Below, in pieces: positions 6,623 through 16,265 of a stretch of DNA of 64,000 nt. Origin of the DNA: Bradyrhizobium sp. SZCCHNS1050. GTDB taxonomy: Bacteria > Pseudomonadota > Alphaproteobacteria > Rhizobiales > Xanthobacteraceae. The stretch lies in contig NZ_JAUETR010000001.1 in NCBI RefSeq assembly GCF_032484785.1, forward strand, positions 1,116,001 to 1,180,000, in the 5' to 3' direction. The position numbers were made by a program, and so were the translations under genes. The first letter of the stretch is position 1; every line of letters begins with the position of its first letter. The notes below the pieces were generated by a model, which was not told the DNA's origin, made no database searches, and was given only the letters and a program-made list of their open reading frames with translations.

Positions 6623-9600
6623 ATGTCCGAAAAGCCGCAAAAGCCCGACGCCCAAAAATCCGACGCCAAGGACTATTCCAAGACCCTCTATCTGCCGCAG
6701 ACGGAATTCCCGATGCGCGCCGGCCTGCCGCAGCGCGAGCCGGAGATCCTGAAATATTGGAGCGACATCGACCTCTACGGCAAGCTGCGCGACACCGCCA
6801 AGAACAGGCCGAAATTCGTCCTGCACGACGGCCCGCCCTATGCCAACGGCAACATCCACATCGGGCACGCGCTGAACAAGATCCTCAAGGACGTCGTGAC
6901 CAAGAGCCAGCAGATGCTCGGCCACGATTCCAACTACGTGCCCGGCTGGGATTGCCACGGCCTGCCGATCGAATGGAAGATCGAGGAGGAGAACTACCGC
7001 AAGAAGGGCAAGACCAAGCCCGACTTCCGCGACTCCGCCGCCATGGTCGCGTTCCGCAAGGAATGCCGCGCCTATGCCGACCACTGGCTCAACGTGCAGC
7101 GCGAGGAGTTCAAGCGGCTCGGCGTGATCGGCGACTGGGATCATCCTTACGCCACCATGACCTATCCGGCCGAGGCGCAGATCGCCCGCGAGCTGATGAA
7201 GTTCGCCGCCAACGGCACGCTGTATCGCGGCTCCAAGCCGGTGATGTGGAGCGTGGTCGAGAAGACCGCGCTCGCCGAGGCCGAGGTCGAGTACGAGGAC
7301 TATCAGTCCGACACGGTGTGGGTGAAGTTTCCGGTGACGTCGCCGGCGCATGGCGCGCTCGCGGGCGCCTCGGTGGTGATCTGGACCACCACGCCCTGGA
7401 CCCTGCCCGGCAACCGCGCCATCTCGTTCTCGCCGAAGATCGCCTACGGCCTCTATGAGGTCACGGACGCGCCGGCAGACAATTGGGCCAAGACCGGTGA
7501 CAAGCTGATCATGGCCGACGCGCTGGCCGACAGCGTGTTCAAGCAGGCGCGCGTCACGAGCTACAACAAGCTGCGCGACATCCCCGGCGACACGCTCGAC
7601 GCCGTCGAATGCGCGCACCCGTTGAAGGGCCTCGCCGGCGGCTATAATTTCGTCGTCCCGCTGCTGCCCGGCGACCACGTCACCGACGACACCGGCACCG
7701 GCTTCGTGCACACCGCGCCCGGCCACGGCCGCGAGGACTTCGACGTCTGGATGGCGCATGCGCGCGAGCTCGACGGCCGGGGCATCGCAACCACCATCCC
7801 CTACACCGTCGACGAGAACGGCGCGCTGACCGACCACGCGCCGGGCTTCACAGGAAAACGCGTCATCAACGACAAGGGCGAGAAGGGCGACGCCAACGAG
7901 GCCGTCATCAAGGCGCTGACGGATGCCGGCATGCTGCTCGCGCGCGGCCGGCTCAAGCACCAGTACCCGCATTCCTGGCGCTCCAAGAAGCCGGTGATCT
8001 TTCGCAACACGCCGCAATGGTTCATCGCGATGGACAAGGACATCGCGGACCAAGGTCAGGCGAAGTCCGGGGATACGCTGCGTGCCCGCGCGCTGCGCGC
8101 GATCTCGGTCACGCAATGGGTGCCGGCCGCCGGCCAGAACCGCATCACCGGCATGATCGCCAACCGTCCGGATTGGGTGATCTCGCGCCAGCGCGCCTGG
8201 GGCGTGCCGATCGCCGTGTTCGTGCGCGAGACCGGCGACGGCTCCGCGGAGATCCTGCAGGACGAGACCGTCAACGCCCGCATCACTGAGGCCTTCGCCA
8301 AGGAAGGCGCCGACGCCTGGTACGCCGACGGCGCACGCGAGCGCTTCCTCGGGTCCCGCGCCAATGAAGACTGGAACAAGGTCGACGACATCTGCGACGT
8401 CTGGTTCGATTCCGGCTCGACCCACGCCTTCGTGCTCGAAGACCCCGTGCACTTCCCCGGCCTCGCTGGCATCAGGCGCAAGGTCGACGGCGGCCGGGAC
8501 ACGGTGATGTATCTCGAAGGCAGTGACCAGCACCGCGGCTGGTTCCACTCGTCGCTCCTGGAGAGCTGCGGCACCCGCGGCCGCGCGCCTTACGACGTGG
8601 TGCTGACGCACGGCTTCACGCTCGACGAGAACGGCCGCAAGATGTCGAAGTCGCTCGGCAACACCGTCGAGCCGCAGAAGGTGATCAAGGAGTCCGGCGC
8701 CGACATCCTGCGCCTCTGGGTCTGCGCCACCGACTATGCCGACGACCAGCGCATCGGCCCGGAGATCCTCAAGAACACCATCGAGACCTACCGCAAGCTG
8801 CGCAACAGCATCCGCTGGATGCTCGGCACCCTGCATCACTACAAGCGCAGCGACGCCGTGGCGTTTGCCGACATGCCGGAGCTGGAGCGCTTGATGCTGC
8901 ATCAGCTCTCGCAGCAGGCCGAGGTCATCAGCCGCGCCTACGCCGCGTTCGACTACAAGACCGTGATCGCAAGCCTGGCGGCGTTCATGAACACGGAGCT
9001 GTCGGCGTTCTATTTCGACATCCGCAAGGACACGCTGTATTGCGACCCGCCGTCGTCGGTGGCGCGCAAGGCGGCGCTGACCGCGATCGACCTGATCTGC
9101 GATGCCGTCCTGAAATGGCTGGCGCCGGTGCTGTCCTTCACCACCGACGAGGCCTGGCGGATGTACAGGCCCGACGCAGAGCCGTCGGTGCATCTGACGC
9201 TGTTCCCGGAGGCGATGGACCAATACCGCGACGATGCGCTCGCCGCGAAGTGGGAGACGATCCGCAACGTCAGGCGCGTCGTCACCGGCGCGTTGGAGCT
9301 CGCCCGCGCCGCCAAGACCATCGGCTCCTCGCTCGAAGCCTCGCCGGTCATCTACGTCGCCGACCGCGCGCTGCTCGGCACCTTGTTCGACACCGATCTC
9401 GCCGAGGTCTGCATCACCTCGAACTACGAGGTCCGCGAAGGTGACGCCCCGGCCGATGCGTTCCGGCTCGATGCGGTGCCGGGCGTGGCGGTCGTCGTCG
9501 AGAAGGCCGTGGGCAAGAAGTGCGCCCGCTCCTGGAAGATCCTGGAGAGCGTCGGCGACGACCCTGAGTACCCGGACGTTTCCCCGCGCGACGCGCAAGC

Positions 9601-9637
9601 GCTGCGCGAGTGGAAGGCGCTCGGGGTCGGTATGTGA
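6623..9637 (+). CDS. ileS: Isoleucyl-tRNA synthetase
   Basis: The 1004-residue cytoplasmic enzyme charges tRNA-Ile. The class I signatures are HIGH at residues 79-82 and KMSKS at 673-677, with the CP1 editing domain between them ([10 protein letters not shown], then [13 protein letters not shown]). A long helical anticodon-binding region follows. The C-terminal zinc-finger region, which carries two CxxC-type pairs in E. coli IleS, has only one Cys here (KKCARSWKI), so the zinc site appears lost. The ATG at 6623 matches the usual N-terminus but has only a weak ribosome binding site. An in-frame upstream start at 6527 would add 32 low-quality residues. An Ile-rich leader ORF precedes the gene. 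Confidence 0.97.
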   Translation: MSEKPQKPDAQKSDAKDYSKTLYLPQTEFPMRAGLPQREPEILKYWSDIDLYGKLRDTAKNRPKFVLHDGPPYANGNIHIGHALNKILKDVVTKSQQMLGHDSNYVPGWDCHGLPIEWKIEEENYRKKGKTKPDFRDSAAMVAFRKECRAYADHWLNVQREEFKRLGVIGDWDHPYATMTYPAEAQIARELMKFAANGTLYRGSKPVMWSVVEKTALAEAEVEYEDYQSDTVWVKFPVTSPAHGALAGASVVIWTTTPWTLPGNRAISFSPKIAYGLYEVTDAPADNWAKTGDKLIMADALADSVFKQARVTSYNKLRDIPGDTLDAVECAHPLKGLAGGYNFVVPLLPGDHVTDDTGTGFVHTAPGHGREDFDVWMAHARELDGRGIATTIPYTVDENGALTDHAPGFTGKRVINDKGEKGDANEAVIKALTDAGMLLARGRLKHQYPHSWRSKKPVIFRNTPQWFIAMDKDIADQGQAKSGDTLRARALRAISVTQWVPAAGQNRITGMIANRPDWVISRQRAWGVPIAVFVRETGDGSAEILQDETVNARITEAFAKEGADAWYADGARERFLGSRANEDWNKVDDICDVWFDSGSTHAFVLEDPVHFPGLAGIRRKVDGGRDTVMYLEGSDQHRGWFHSSLLESCGTRGRAPYDVVLTHGFTLDENGRKMSKSLGNTVEPQKVIKESGADILRLWVCATDYADDQRIGPEILKNTIETYRKLRNSIRWMLGTLHHYKRSDAVAFADMPELERLMLHQLSQQAEVISRAYAAFDYKTVIASLAAFMNTELSAFYFDIRKDTLYCDPPSSVARKAALTAIDLICDAVLKWLAPVLSFTTDEAWRMYRPDAEPSVHLTLFPEAMDQYRDDALAAKWETIRNVRRVVTGALELARAAKTIGSSLEASPVIYVADRALLGTLFDTDLAEVCITSNYEVREGDAPADAFRLDAVPGVAVVVEKAVGKKCARSWKILESVGDDPEYPDVSPRDAQALREWKALGVGM

Positions 9638-9661
9638 CGCGTGATCGCGCGACACCCACAA

Positions 9662-9787
9662 CTGTCGTCCCGGCGAACGCCGGGACCCATAACCACCGGC
9701 GTTCATGTTGACGAAGGACGATGACCCAGGCTTTCTCCGCCAACACACATCACGCGGTATGGGTCCCGGCGTTCGCCGGGACGACAG
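9662..9787. repeat. Inverted intergenic repeat, family B copy 1
   Basis: Two perfect 30-base arms (9662-9691 and 9758-9787) face each other across 66 bases. Each arm is itself a small hairpin (CCCGGCG / CGCCGGG). Related arms occur at 14335-14495, 15040-15190 and 21472-21636. The element fills most of the gap between ileS and lspA. Confidence 0.85.
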
Positions 9788-9829
9788 CGGTATTTGCCGC
9801 GAGTTGCTTGGCATGATCGCGCTCACCCC

Positions 9830-10327
9830 ATGACCCCCCGCCTCCGCCTCGGCCTCATCGCCGGCTTCGCCACCCTGGTCATCGACCAGGCCTCCAAGCT
9901 GTGGCTGCTGTACGTGTTCGACCTGCCCAACCGCGGCACCGTCAAGATCACCCCGTTCTTCGACCTCTACCTCGCCTGGAACATCGGCATCAGCTTCGGC
10001 TGGCTGCAGAGCGAGAGCACGCTGGCGCAATATGGACTGATGGCGGTGAAGGCCGTCGCGGTGATCGCCCTCGCCATCTGGATGGCGCGTGCGGAAAGCA
10101 AGCTGGCGACGGCGGCACTCGGCCTGATCATCGGCGGCGCCATCGGCAACGGCATCGACCGGCTGGCCTATGGCGCGGTGGTCGATTTCGCGTTGTTCCA
10201 CATCCAGATCGGCGGCACGGTTTACAACTGGTACATCTTCAACATGGCCGACGTGGCGATCGTTGCCGGGGTGGCGGGCCTGCTATATGACTCCTTCTTC
10301 GGGGCCCCCGCCGCAAAAGCGCCCTGA
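9830..10327 (+). CDS. lspA: Lipoprotein signal peptidase (signal peptidase II)
   Basis: The 165-residue inner-membrane aspartyl peptidase removes signal peptides from diacylglyceryl-modified prolipoproteins. It has four hydrophobic segments. The conserved blocks are DQASK near residue 20, NIGISFG (51-57), GGAIGNGIDRL (102-112), VVDF with catalytic Asp119, and FNMAD with catalytic Asp141. The ATG at 9830 gives the standard N-terminus; the 12 extra upstream codons derive from the repeat. It follows ileS, a common bacterial pairing. Confidence 0.95.
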   Translation: MTPRLRLGLIAGFATLVIDQASKLWLLYVFDLPNRGTVKITPFFDLYLAWNIGISFGWLQSESTLAQYGLMAVKAVAVIALAIWMARAESKLATAALGLIIGGAIGNGIDRLAYGAVVDFALFHIQIGGTVYNWYIFNMADVAIVAGVAGLLYDSFFGAPAAKAP

Positions 10328-10499
10328 TCCGGGTCGATACCGGCCGGTGCCGATCCTGGGTCAAGAGCCTGATGATCTTCACGTTTTCGAGATCGGCGCG
10401 ATGCCTGGACGGCCCCCCGTCGAATCGAGGATCGCAATCGGTGGGTCGCGGCCGGTTCGTCGGAGCACGAGCACTGGACAAGCGAGGACAGGGAAAGCC

Positions 10500-11195
10500 A
10501 TGCGCAAGACCGAAGTCAGCGGCCGGATCATGACCCACGCGGCCATTCGCGTCCTGCGGCTGTCCGCCGTTGCGCTCGGCATTGGCCTCGTCATGGCCGC
10601 CGGCGCCGCCCGTGCCCAGGACGACGAGGAAGACGACAAGACCTTCGAAGAGAAGATCATCGACAATCTGATGCGCGGTCTCGGCGGCACCAACATGGAG
10701 ACGCCCTCCATCGAATACCGCGAGCGGTCGCCCCTGGTGGTGCCGCCCAAGCTCGATCTGCCGCCCCCCGCCGCCGCGGCGCAGGCGACCGCGCCAAACT
10801 GGCCGAAGGACCCCGACGAGCAGCAACGCCGGGCCGCGGCCGCCGCGCGCAAGAAGGAAAACAGGGATCCGGTCAATGCGGCCCGTCCGCTGACCCCGGC
10901 CGAGATGAAGATGGGGCGGACGGCCGCCGCCAAGCCGACTGAGCCGATTCAGCCCGGCGTGGCCAACAACCCGATGATGAGCCCGTCGCAGCTCGGCTTC
11001 AAAGGCGGCCTGTTCGGCATGTTCAAGGGCAGCGACAGCGAAACCAAGCCGTTCACCAGCGAGCCGCAGCGCGAGAGCCTGACCCAGCCGCCGCCGGGCT
11101 ATCAGACGCCGTCGCCGAGCTATGCCTATGGCACCGGCAAGCAGGAGCCGATCGGCGGCAAGCAGCTGGACATCATGACCGGCAAGGAACGGTGA
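10500..11195 (+). CDS. Secreted Pro/Ala-rich protein of unknown function
   Basis: The 231-residue protein begins with a signal peptide (hydrophobic core near residues 17-32, likely cleavage after AARAQ). An acidic patch DDEEDDKTFEEKIIDNLMRGLGG follows in two parts and suggests a short helix. Long Pro/Ala/Lys-rich, probably disordered stretches make up the rest, ending in a GGKQLDIMTGKER-type tail. I do not recognise a characterised domain. The ATG at 10500 has AGGGAAAG before it. A second in-frame Met at codon 11 would give a shorter signal peptide. It lies downstream of lspA on the same strand, but no lipobox Cys is visible, so it is probably not an LspA substrate. Confidence 0.65.
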   Translation: MRKTEVSGRIMTHAAIRVLRLSAVALGIGLVMAAGAARAQDDEEDDKTFEEKIIDNLMRGLGGTNMETPSIEYRERSPLVVPPKLDLPPPAAAAQATAPNWPKDPDEQQRRAAAAARKKENRDPVNAARPLTPAEMKMGRTAAAKPTEPIQPGVANNPMMSPSQLGFKGGLFGMFKGSDSETKPFTSEPQRESLTQPPPGYQTPSPSYAYGTGKQEPIGGKQLDIMTGKER

Positions 11196-11257
11196 CGGCA
11201 GCAGCCGTTCGCCCGGAGATGCCGGCTTCGCTGGCGTTAGCGAAATTTAGTGTCTCG

Positions 11258-11280
11258 CGGCGACAGGATGTCGCCGTTTT
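11258..11280 (+). terminator. Terminator after the secreted unknown protein
   Basis: CGGCGACA (11258-11265) pairs with TGTCGCCG (11269-11276) across a 3-base loop and is followed by TTTT. Confidence 0.8.
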
Positions 11281-11362
11281 GTGACGCCGGGCCCCGTCCG
11301 GCGCGATGTAGCATGCTGCGCTCAAACCCGATCGCCCCGCCCCGCGGGCCTTCAGAAGGATC

Positions 11363-12748
11363 ATGATGTCCTCGCACCGGTTCATTCCCGTCGCCGCCGC
11401 GCTCGTCTCCCTCATCGCGTTCACGGCGGGCGCTTCGGCGCAAACGACGTTTGCCTCCGAGCCCCCCGCCAGCTTCACCCTCCCCAACGGCCTGCAGGTC
11501 GTCGTGATCCAGGATCACCGCACGCCGGTGGTGACGCAGATGATCTGGTACAAGGTCGGCTCCGCCGACGAGACGCCGGGCAAGTCGGGCCTGGCGCACT
11601 TCCTCGAACATCTGATGTTCAAGGGCACCGAGAAGCATCCCGCCGGCGAGTTCTCCAAGACGGTGCTGAAGATCGGCGGCAATGAGAACGCCTTCACCTC
11701 GGTCGACTACACCGGCTATTTCCAGCGCGTGCCGCGCGATCAATTGCCGAAGATGATGGAGTTCGAGGCCGACCGCATGACCGGCCTCGTGCTGAAGGAC
11801 GAGAACGTGCTGCCCGAGCGCGACGTGGTGCTCGAAGAGTACAACATGCGCGTCGCCAACTCGCCGGAAGCCCGTCTCAACGAGCAGATCATGGCGGCGC
11901 TGTACGTCAACCACCCCTATGGCCGCCCGGTGATCGGCTGGCGGCCGGAGATCGAGAAGCTCGGCCGTGAGGATGCGCTGGCGTTCTATCGCCGCTTCTA
12001 CGCGCCCAACAATGCCATCCTGGTGATCGCCGGCGACACCGACGCCAAGGAAGTGCGCCCGCTCGTGGAGCAGACCTTCGCCAAGATTCCCGCGCAACCC
12101 GACATCCCCGCGCGCCGGTTGCGGCCGCAGGAGCCCGAGCCGGTGGCGCCGCGCACGGTCACGCTGGCCGACCCGCATGTCGAGCAGCCCTCGATGCGCC
12201 GCTTCTATCTGGTGCCCTCGGCCACCACCGCGGCCCCCGGGCAGTCGGCCGCGCTGGATGTGTTGGCGCAACTGATGGGTAGCGGCAGCAACTCCTATCT
12301 CTACCGTGCGCTCGTCGTCGACAAGCCGCTCGCGGTCAATGCCAGCGCGTCCTATCAGGGCACGTCGCTCGATCCGAGCCAGTTCTCGATCGCGGTCGCG
12401 CCGCGTCCGGGCGTCGATTTCGCCCAGGTCGAGGCTGTCGTCGACAGCGTCATCGCCGAGATCGCGCAGAACCCGGTGCGCGCGGAGGATCTCGAGCGCG
12501 TCAAGACGCAGCTCATCGCCGAGGCGATCTACGCCAATGACAACCAGGCCACCATGGCACGCTGGTATGGCGGCGGCCTCACCACCGGATTGAGCATCGA
12601 GGACATCCGGAGCTGGCCCGACCGCATCCGTGCCGTCACCGCCGAGCAGGTGCGCGCCGCCGCGCAGACCTGGCTGCAGAAGAAGCGCTCGGTCACCGGC
12701 TATCTGATCAAGGACAATGCGGCCAAGCGCGAGGAGAAGCGGTCGTGA
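11363..12748 (+). CDS. M16 family zinc metallopeptidase, catalytic subunit
   Basis: The 461-residue protein has a signal peptide ending near ASAQ. The inverted zinc-binding motif HFLEH follows, with the third ligand supplied by the downstream ERDVVLEEYN region, then two M16 domain halves. It therefore acts in the periplasm and may degrade peptides or misfolded fragments. The C-terminal half lacks the Arg-Tyr pair (KRGLAY) that clamps substrate in complete M16 proteases; the next gene has it. The start at 11363 is an ATG followed by a second Met. The stop overlaps the start of the next gene by one base (TGATG), so translation is coupled. Confidence 0.92.
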   Translation: MMSSHRFIPVAAALVSLIAFTAGASAQTTFASEPPASFTLPNGLQVVVIQDHRTPVVTQMIWYKVGSADETPGKSGLAHFLEHLMFKGTEKHPAGEFSKTVLKIGGNENAFTSVDYTGYFQRVPRDQLPKMMEFEADRMTGLVLKDENVLPERDVVLEEYNMRVANSPEARLNEQIMAALYVNHPYGRPVIGWRPEIEKLGREDALAFYRRFYAPNNAILVIAGDTDAKEVRPLVEQTFAKIPAQPDIPARRLRPQEPEPVAPRTVTLADPHVEQPSMRRFYLVPSATTAAPGQSAALDVLAQLMGSGSNSYLYRALVVDKPLAVNASASYQGTSLDPSQFSIAVAPRPGVDFAQVEAVVDSVIAEIAQNPVRAEDLERVKTQLIAEAIYANDNQATMARWYGGGLTTGLSIEDIRSWPDRIRAVTAEQVRAAAQTWLQKKRSVTGYLIKDNAAKREEKRS

Positions 12749-14127
12749 TGAACACAATGACCTTCGCCCGCCGCTTCGCCTGCGTTCTCGCCGTCGGCGC
12801 CGCCGCGCTCACGATCGTTCCCGCCGCCCACGCGGCGACCAAGATCCAGCACCTGGTGTCGCCCGGCGGCATCGAAGCCTGGTTCGTACAGGACGCCACC
12901 GTGCCGCTGATCGCGATGGAATATGCGTTCCAGGGCGGCGCCTCGCAGGACCCCGCCGGCAAGCCCGGCGTCGGCAATCTCGTGGCCGACCTGCTCGACG
13001 AAGGCTCCGGCGATCTCGACTCCAAGACCTTCCACGAGCGGCTCGACCGCCGCGCCATCGAGCTGAGCTTCCAGATCTCGCGCGATCAATTCCGCGGCTC
13101 GCTGCGCATGCTGCGCGACAACAAGGACGAGGCGTTCGAGCTGCTGCGCACCGCGCTGACCTCGCCGCATTTCGACAGCGCCGACGTCGAGCGCATCCGC
13201 TCGCAGGTGATCTCCGGCCTGCGCCGCGAGACCACCAATCCGAGCTCGCTGGCGGGCCGCAAGTTCCTCGAGCTTGCCTTCCCCAACCACCCCTACGGCC
13301 GTCCGGCCAACGGCACGCTGGACAGCGTGCCGACGATCACCGTCGACGATCTCAAGGCCTATGTCGGCCGCGTGCTCGCCAAGGACACGCTGAAGGTCGC
13401 GGTTGTCGGCGACGTCGACCCGGCCACGCTCGGCAAGCTCCTCGATCAGACCTTCGGCAGCCTGCCGGCCAAGGCCACCTTGACGCCGGTGCCCGACGTC
13501 GTCGCCACCATGCCGCCGCAGCGCGCGCTCGTGCCGCTCGACGTGCCGCAGACCGTGATCACCTTCGGCGGTCCCGGCATCCGCCGCCACGACCCGAACT
13601 TCATGGCGGCCTATGTGGTCAACCACATCCTCGGCGGCGGCGGCCTGTCGTCGCGGCTCTACAAGGAGGTGCGCGAGAAGCGCGGCCTCGCCTACTCCGT
13701 CTACGACGCGCTGCTGTGGATGGATCATTCGGCGCTGTTCATCGGCAACACCGCCACCCGCTTCGACCGCGCCGGCGAGACCATCGCGGCCGTCGAGCAG
13801 GAGATCCGCCGCATGGCCGAGGAAGGCCCGACCCAGCAGGAGCTCGACGAGGCCAAGTCCTACATCAACGGCTCGCAGATGCTGGCGCTCGACACCTCCT
13901 CCAAGCTGGCGCAGGCGATGCTGCAATATCAGCTCGACAAGATGCCGATCGACTACATCGAGAAGCGCAGCGAGATCGTCAACGCCGTCACCCTGGACGA
14001 CGCGAAGAAGGCGGCGAAGCAGCTCTGGAGCCAGGGCCTGCTCACGGCCGTCGTCGGCCGCACCCCGCAGGCCGCCGCCGAACCGTCCCAGGCGCCGGCC
14101 ACGGCCCCGGTGACCAAGACGAACTGA
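12748..14127 (+). CDS. M16 family peptidase, non-catalytic partner subunit
   Basis: The 459-residue periplasmic protein has a signal peptide ending near AHAA. It has the M16 fold, but HxxEH is replaced by LVADLLDEG, so it cannot bind zinc. It does carry REKRGLAYSVYD, the Arg-Tyr substrate clamp missing from the upstream subunit. The pair therefore matches the two-gene heterodimeric M16 peptidases known from other alphaproteobacteria. The ATG at 12748 overlaps the upstream stop; a GTG three bases earlier is an alternative. GAGGAG at 12731-12736 serves either. The C-terminus is Ala/Pro-rich. Confidence 0.9.
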   Translation: MNTMTFARRFACVLAVGAAALTIVPAAHAATKIQHLVSPGGIEAWFVQDATVPLIAMEYAFQGGASQDPAGKPGVGNLVADLLDEGSGDLDSKTFHERLDRRAIELSFQISRDQFRGSLRMLRDNKDEAFELLRTALTSPHFDSADVERIRSQVISGLRRETTNPSSLAGRKFLELAFPNHPYGRPANGTLDSVPTITVDDLKAYVGRVLAKDTLKVAVVGDVDPATLGKLLDQTFGSLPAKATLTPVPDVVATMPPQRALVPLDVPQTVITFGGPGIRRHDPNFMAAYVVNHILGGGGLSSRLYKEVREKRGLAYSVYDALLWMDHSALFIGNTATRFDRAGETIAAVEQEIRRMAEEGPTQQELDEAKSYINGSQMLALDTSSKLAQAMLQYQLDKMPIDYIEKRSEIVNAVTLDDAKKAAKQLWSQGLLTAVVGRTPQAAAEPSQAPATAPVTKTN

Positions 14128-14173
14128 GCGGGGCGCGGAGCTTCTCTCCTACGAGCACGTTGTTAGTTGCTCG

Positions 14174-14297
14174 GCATGCCCGGGCTTGTCCCGGGCATCT
14201 ACGTCGTTCCGAGGACGCTGGGCCACGTGGATAGCCGGGCCTTCGCTGCGCCCAAGCGGCTTCGGCCGCGCAGGCGGGACAAGCCCGGCCATGACGA
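14174..14297. repeat. Intergenic inverted repeat, family C
   Basis: CCCGGGCTTGTCCCGGG-type sequence near 14178-14196 faces GCGGGACAAGCCCGG near 14276-14290, with further short palindromes between. It is the first of three repeat blocks in the 1.18-kb gene-free stretch 14128-15305. It resembles family B in style but not in sequence. Confidence 0.6.
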
Positions 14298-14334
14298 ACG
14301 ATCGTGGCCAACCACCGCTGGCGCCACAAAAACA

Positions 14335-14495
14335 GTGTCGTCCCGGCCTTGAGCCGGGACCCATACCCCCAGGGCGATGTTTGAGGCAGCTTGGTCATTG
14401 GCATCTGCCGCCCCACCTCGGCTGCGGCGAATGGGTCCCGAGTCGGCGCCGTCAGCCAGGCTTCGCGTCGCTGACGGCTTGCCCGGGACGACAGC
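14335..14495. repeat. Inverted intergenic repeat, family B copy 2
   Basis: The left arm begins GTGTCGTCCCGGC and ends GCCGGGACCCATA. The right arm carries ATGGGTCCC and ends CCCGGGACGACAG. The arms match family B at 9662-9787, with a longer, diverged centre. Confidence 0.7.
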
Positions 14496-14549
14496 GGAGG
14501 ACCGCGCGTCGACTTCCGATAAAAATAATCAGCTTGCTATTTTTCGGAA

Positions 14550-14960
14550 TTCATGATTTGATCCGCCCATCCCGCCTCACTGCGGAGGGGCGTTGCGCGC
14601 GATCGTCACGACACGCGAGGCGGGGAGCGGTGGCCGCGAGAGATCGCAGCGTCTTCTCACGAGGACGCGGACGAACGATGTCTTGCGGACGTGAAGTCGC
14701 AGCGTCCTGATACCCCGATGCTGGTATCACGCGCTGATGCGCAAGCATCATGCGCAATGGTGGCCAACACGCCCGGCGCACCAGGGAGACTGCGTATAAG
14801 CGTGAAGACCATCGCGCGGGGAATGCCGGGATGCCTCGGCTGAACCTGTGGTACCTGCCGCCTGCATTTTTTTCGCAGGCGGGCCATGGGTGCGGCCAGC
14901 GCCCGGCATTCCCCGCGCCCTCTGCATGCTCGCGAGGGACGAACTGATCGCAGACCTCGG
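14550..14960. repeat. Structured multi-hairpin intergenic element
   Basis: The strongest structure is a perfect 17-bp stem, 14814-14830 with 14902-14918. Inside it lies an 8-bp hairpin (CCGCCTGC 14858-14865 with GCAGGCGG 14875-14882) whose loop contains seven T residues. Upstream are more short palindromes (for example around 14738-14756). Open frames on both strands (such as 14551-14964 on the minus strand) have Arg/Ala-rich shadow-like content and no ribosome binding site. From memory it resembles a sequence found in many copies in Bradyrhizobium-type genomes and often annotated as short hypothetical proteins. I could not test that here. Confidence 0.55.
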
Positions 14961-15039
14961 GCATCAGATGCCGCGAGAACGCGCTGACATGTCGTCGCCT
15001 GCGGCCGCTGTTTGAACCGTGAATCCGCCTCGCACACCG

Positions 15040-15190
15040 CTGTCGTCCCGGACAAGCTGCGACGCGCGCCAGCGCGGCGCAGATCCGGCACCCATACGCC
15101 GCAGCCGACGTGAGGCGGGAGGTGTCAGCGGCCAGCCTGCCCCAAACTGCTCCCTGGGGTTATGGATCCCGGCGTTCGCCGGGATGACAG
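15040..15190. repeat. Inverted intergenic repeat, family B copy 3
   Basis: The left arm starts CTGTCGTCCCGG. The right arm is TTATGGATCCCGGCG, TTCGCCGGGATGACAG (15162-15190). It shares the family B arms and lies directly upstream of arfB. Confidence 0.75.
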
Positions 15191-15305
15191 TGGAGATTCT
15201 GGCGGCGGTCTCGGGCCGCCAACCGCGCCTCGCCATGACGCCCCGCGCACACCTCCCCTAAACCCGCTATGGTGGGCGCGAAAACCTCGATTCCACTGGT
15301 GCCCC

Positions 15306-15725
15306 ATGCTGCGGATCTCCCGCGACCTCGCCATCAACGAAGACGACATCGAGATCTCGTTCGTCCGCGCCTCCGGCCCCGGCGGCCAGAACGTCAACAA
15401 GCTGTCGACCTCGGCGCAGCTGCGCTTCGACACGACCCGGATCACCCTGCCCGAGGACGCCGCCGCACGGCTGGCGCGGCTCGCTGGACAGCGCATGACC
15501 AAGAACGGCGTCATCGTCATCCAGGCCGAACGCTTCCGCACCCAGGAGCGCAACAAGGCCGATGCGATCGAGCGTCTCGTCACGCTGTTGAAGGAGGCGA
15601 TGATCCGGCCGAAGGTGCGGCGCCCGACCAAGCCGACCTTCGGCTCCAAGCAGCGCCGGCTCGAAGGCAAGAAGATCCGCAGCGATGTCAAAGCGGGACG
15701 CGGCGGGCGCCGCTTCGACGATTAG
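15306..15725 (+). CDS. arfB: Alternative ribosome-rescue factor / peptidyl-tRNA hydrolase
   Basis: The 139-residue protein has the catalytic release-factor motif GPGGQNVNK (GGQ at residues 26-28). Its C-terminal tail is very basic (KKIRSDVKAGRGGRR) and in the family enters the empty mRNA channel of stalled ribosomes. It hydrolyses peptidyl-tRNA on non-stop complexes, acting beside or instead of tmRNA. Length and the missing codon-recognition domain separate it from RF1/RF2. The ATG at 15306 gives the standard N-terminus; the upstream open frame runs into the repeat and is not coding. Confidence 0.93.
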   Translation: MLRISRDLAINEDDIEISFVRASGPGGQNVNKLSTSAQLRFDTTRITLPEDAAARLARLAGQRMTKNGVIVIQAERFRTQERNKADAIERLVTLLKEAMIRPKVRRPTKPTFGSKQRRLEGKKIRSDVKAGRGGRRFDD

Positions 15726-15853
15726 TCCGCAACGCTGACATATCCTGCGACTAGACAAGTCCTGCGCACGCTTTGTTCCGGCCGAAACAGCCCGCTACTA
15801 CCACGGCGCTCTCGCTGCCACCTAGTCTCATCAAAAATGATGAGAGAGGATCG

Positions 15854-16264
15854 ATGTCGAGACGGCGTACGGCGCAAGAGCTGCTGATTGTTTTTGGACT
15901 AGGATGGTGCGGCGCAGTCCTGAGCACCACGATTGCATCGGCGCAGATGGCCTTGCCGTCGCCCAAGCCTGCCGACGGCGCGACCTTGTTCAAGCAGCAA
16001 TGCGGCGTCTGCCATACGCTGAGCAGCGCCGAGCCGATGCGCCAGGGGCCGCCGCTCTCGAAGGTCGTCGGCCGCCGCGCCGGCTCCGTCGAAGGCTTCC
16101 GCTATTCGGCCGGCTTCGCGAAAGCTGATTTCACCTGGGACGAGACCAAGCTCGATGCCTGGCTGACCAACCCGCAAGAGCTGATCCCCGGCGCCGTGAT
16201 GGCGTATCGCCAGGCCAAGCCCGACGTGCGCGCCGCGATCATCAACTACCTGAAGGACAATTGA
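15854..16264 (+). CDS. Periplasmic class I c-type cytochrome
   Basis: The 136-residue protein has a signal peptide or N-terminal anchor (residues 8-31), a single haem attachment motif CGVCH (Cys50, Cys53, His54) and a likely distal Met ligand at Met116 (PGAVMAY). The fold signatures (RAGSVEGFRYS and YLK at the end) match small soluble cytochromes c of the c2/c550 kind, which carry single electrons between dehydrogenases and terminal oxidases. It opens a four-gene same-strand cluster ending with a GMC flavoprotein, so it may be that enzyme's electron acceptor (inference). GAGAGGA precedes the ATG at 15854. Its stop is one base from the next start. Confidence 0.9.
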   Translation: MSRRRTAQELLIVFGLGWCGAVLSTTIASAQMALPSPKPADGATLFKQQCGVCHTLSSAEPMRQGPPLSKVVGRRAGSVEGFRYSAGFAKADFTWDETKLDAWLTNPQELIPGAVMAYRQAKPDVRAAIINYLKDN

Positions 16265-16265
16265 G

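Noticed and set aside
6605..10201. 1198-codon open frame on the minus strand across ileS and lspA
   Set aside because: It is antisense to two certain genes, has a His/Ala/Arg/Val-rich composition typical of high-GC shadow frames, and has no motif or ribosome site.
14551..14964. Open frames on both strands in the 14.5-15.0 kb element
   Set aside because: No ribosome binding sites; the sequence is dominated by palindromes. Better read as a multicopy non-coding repeat often mis-annotated as short proteins.
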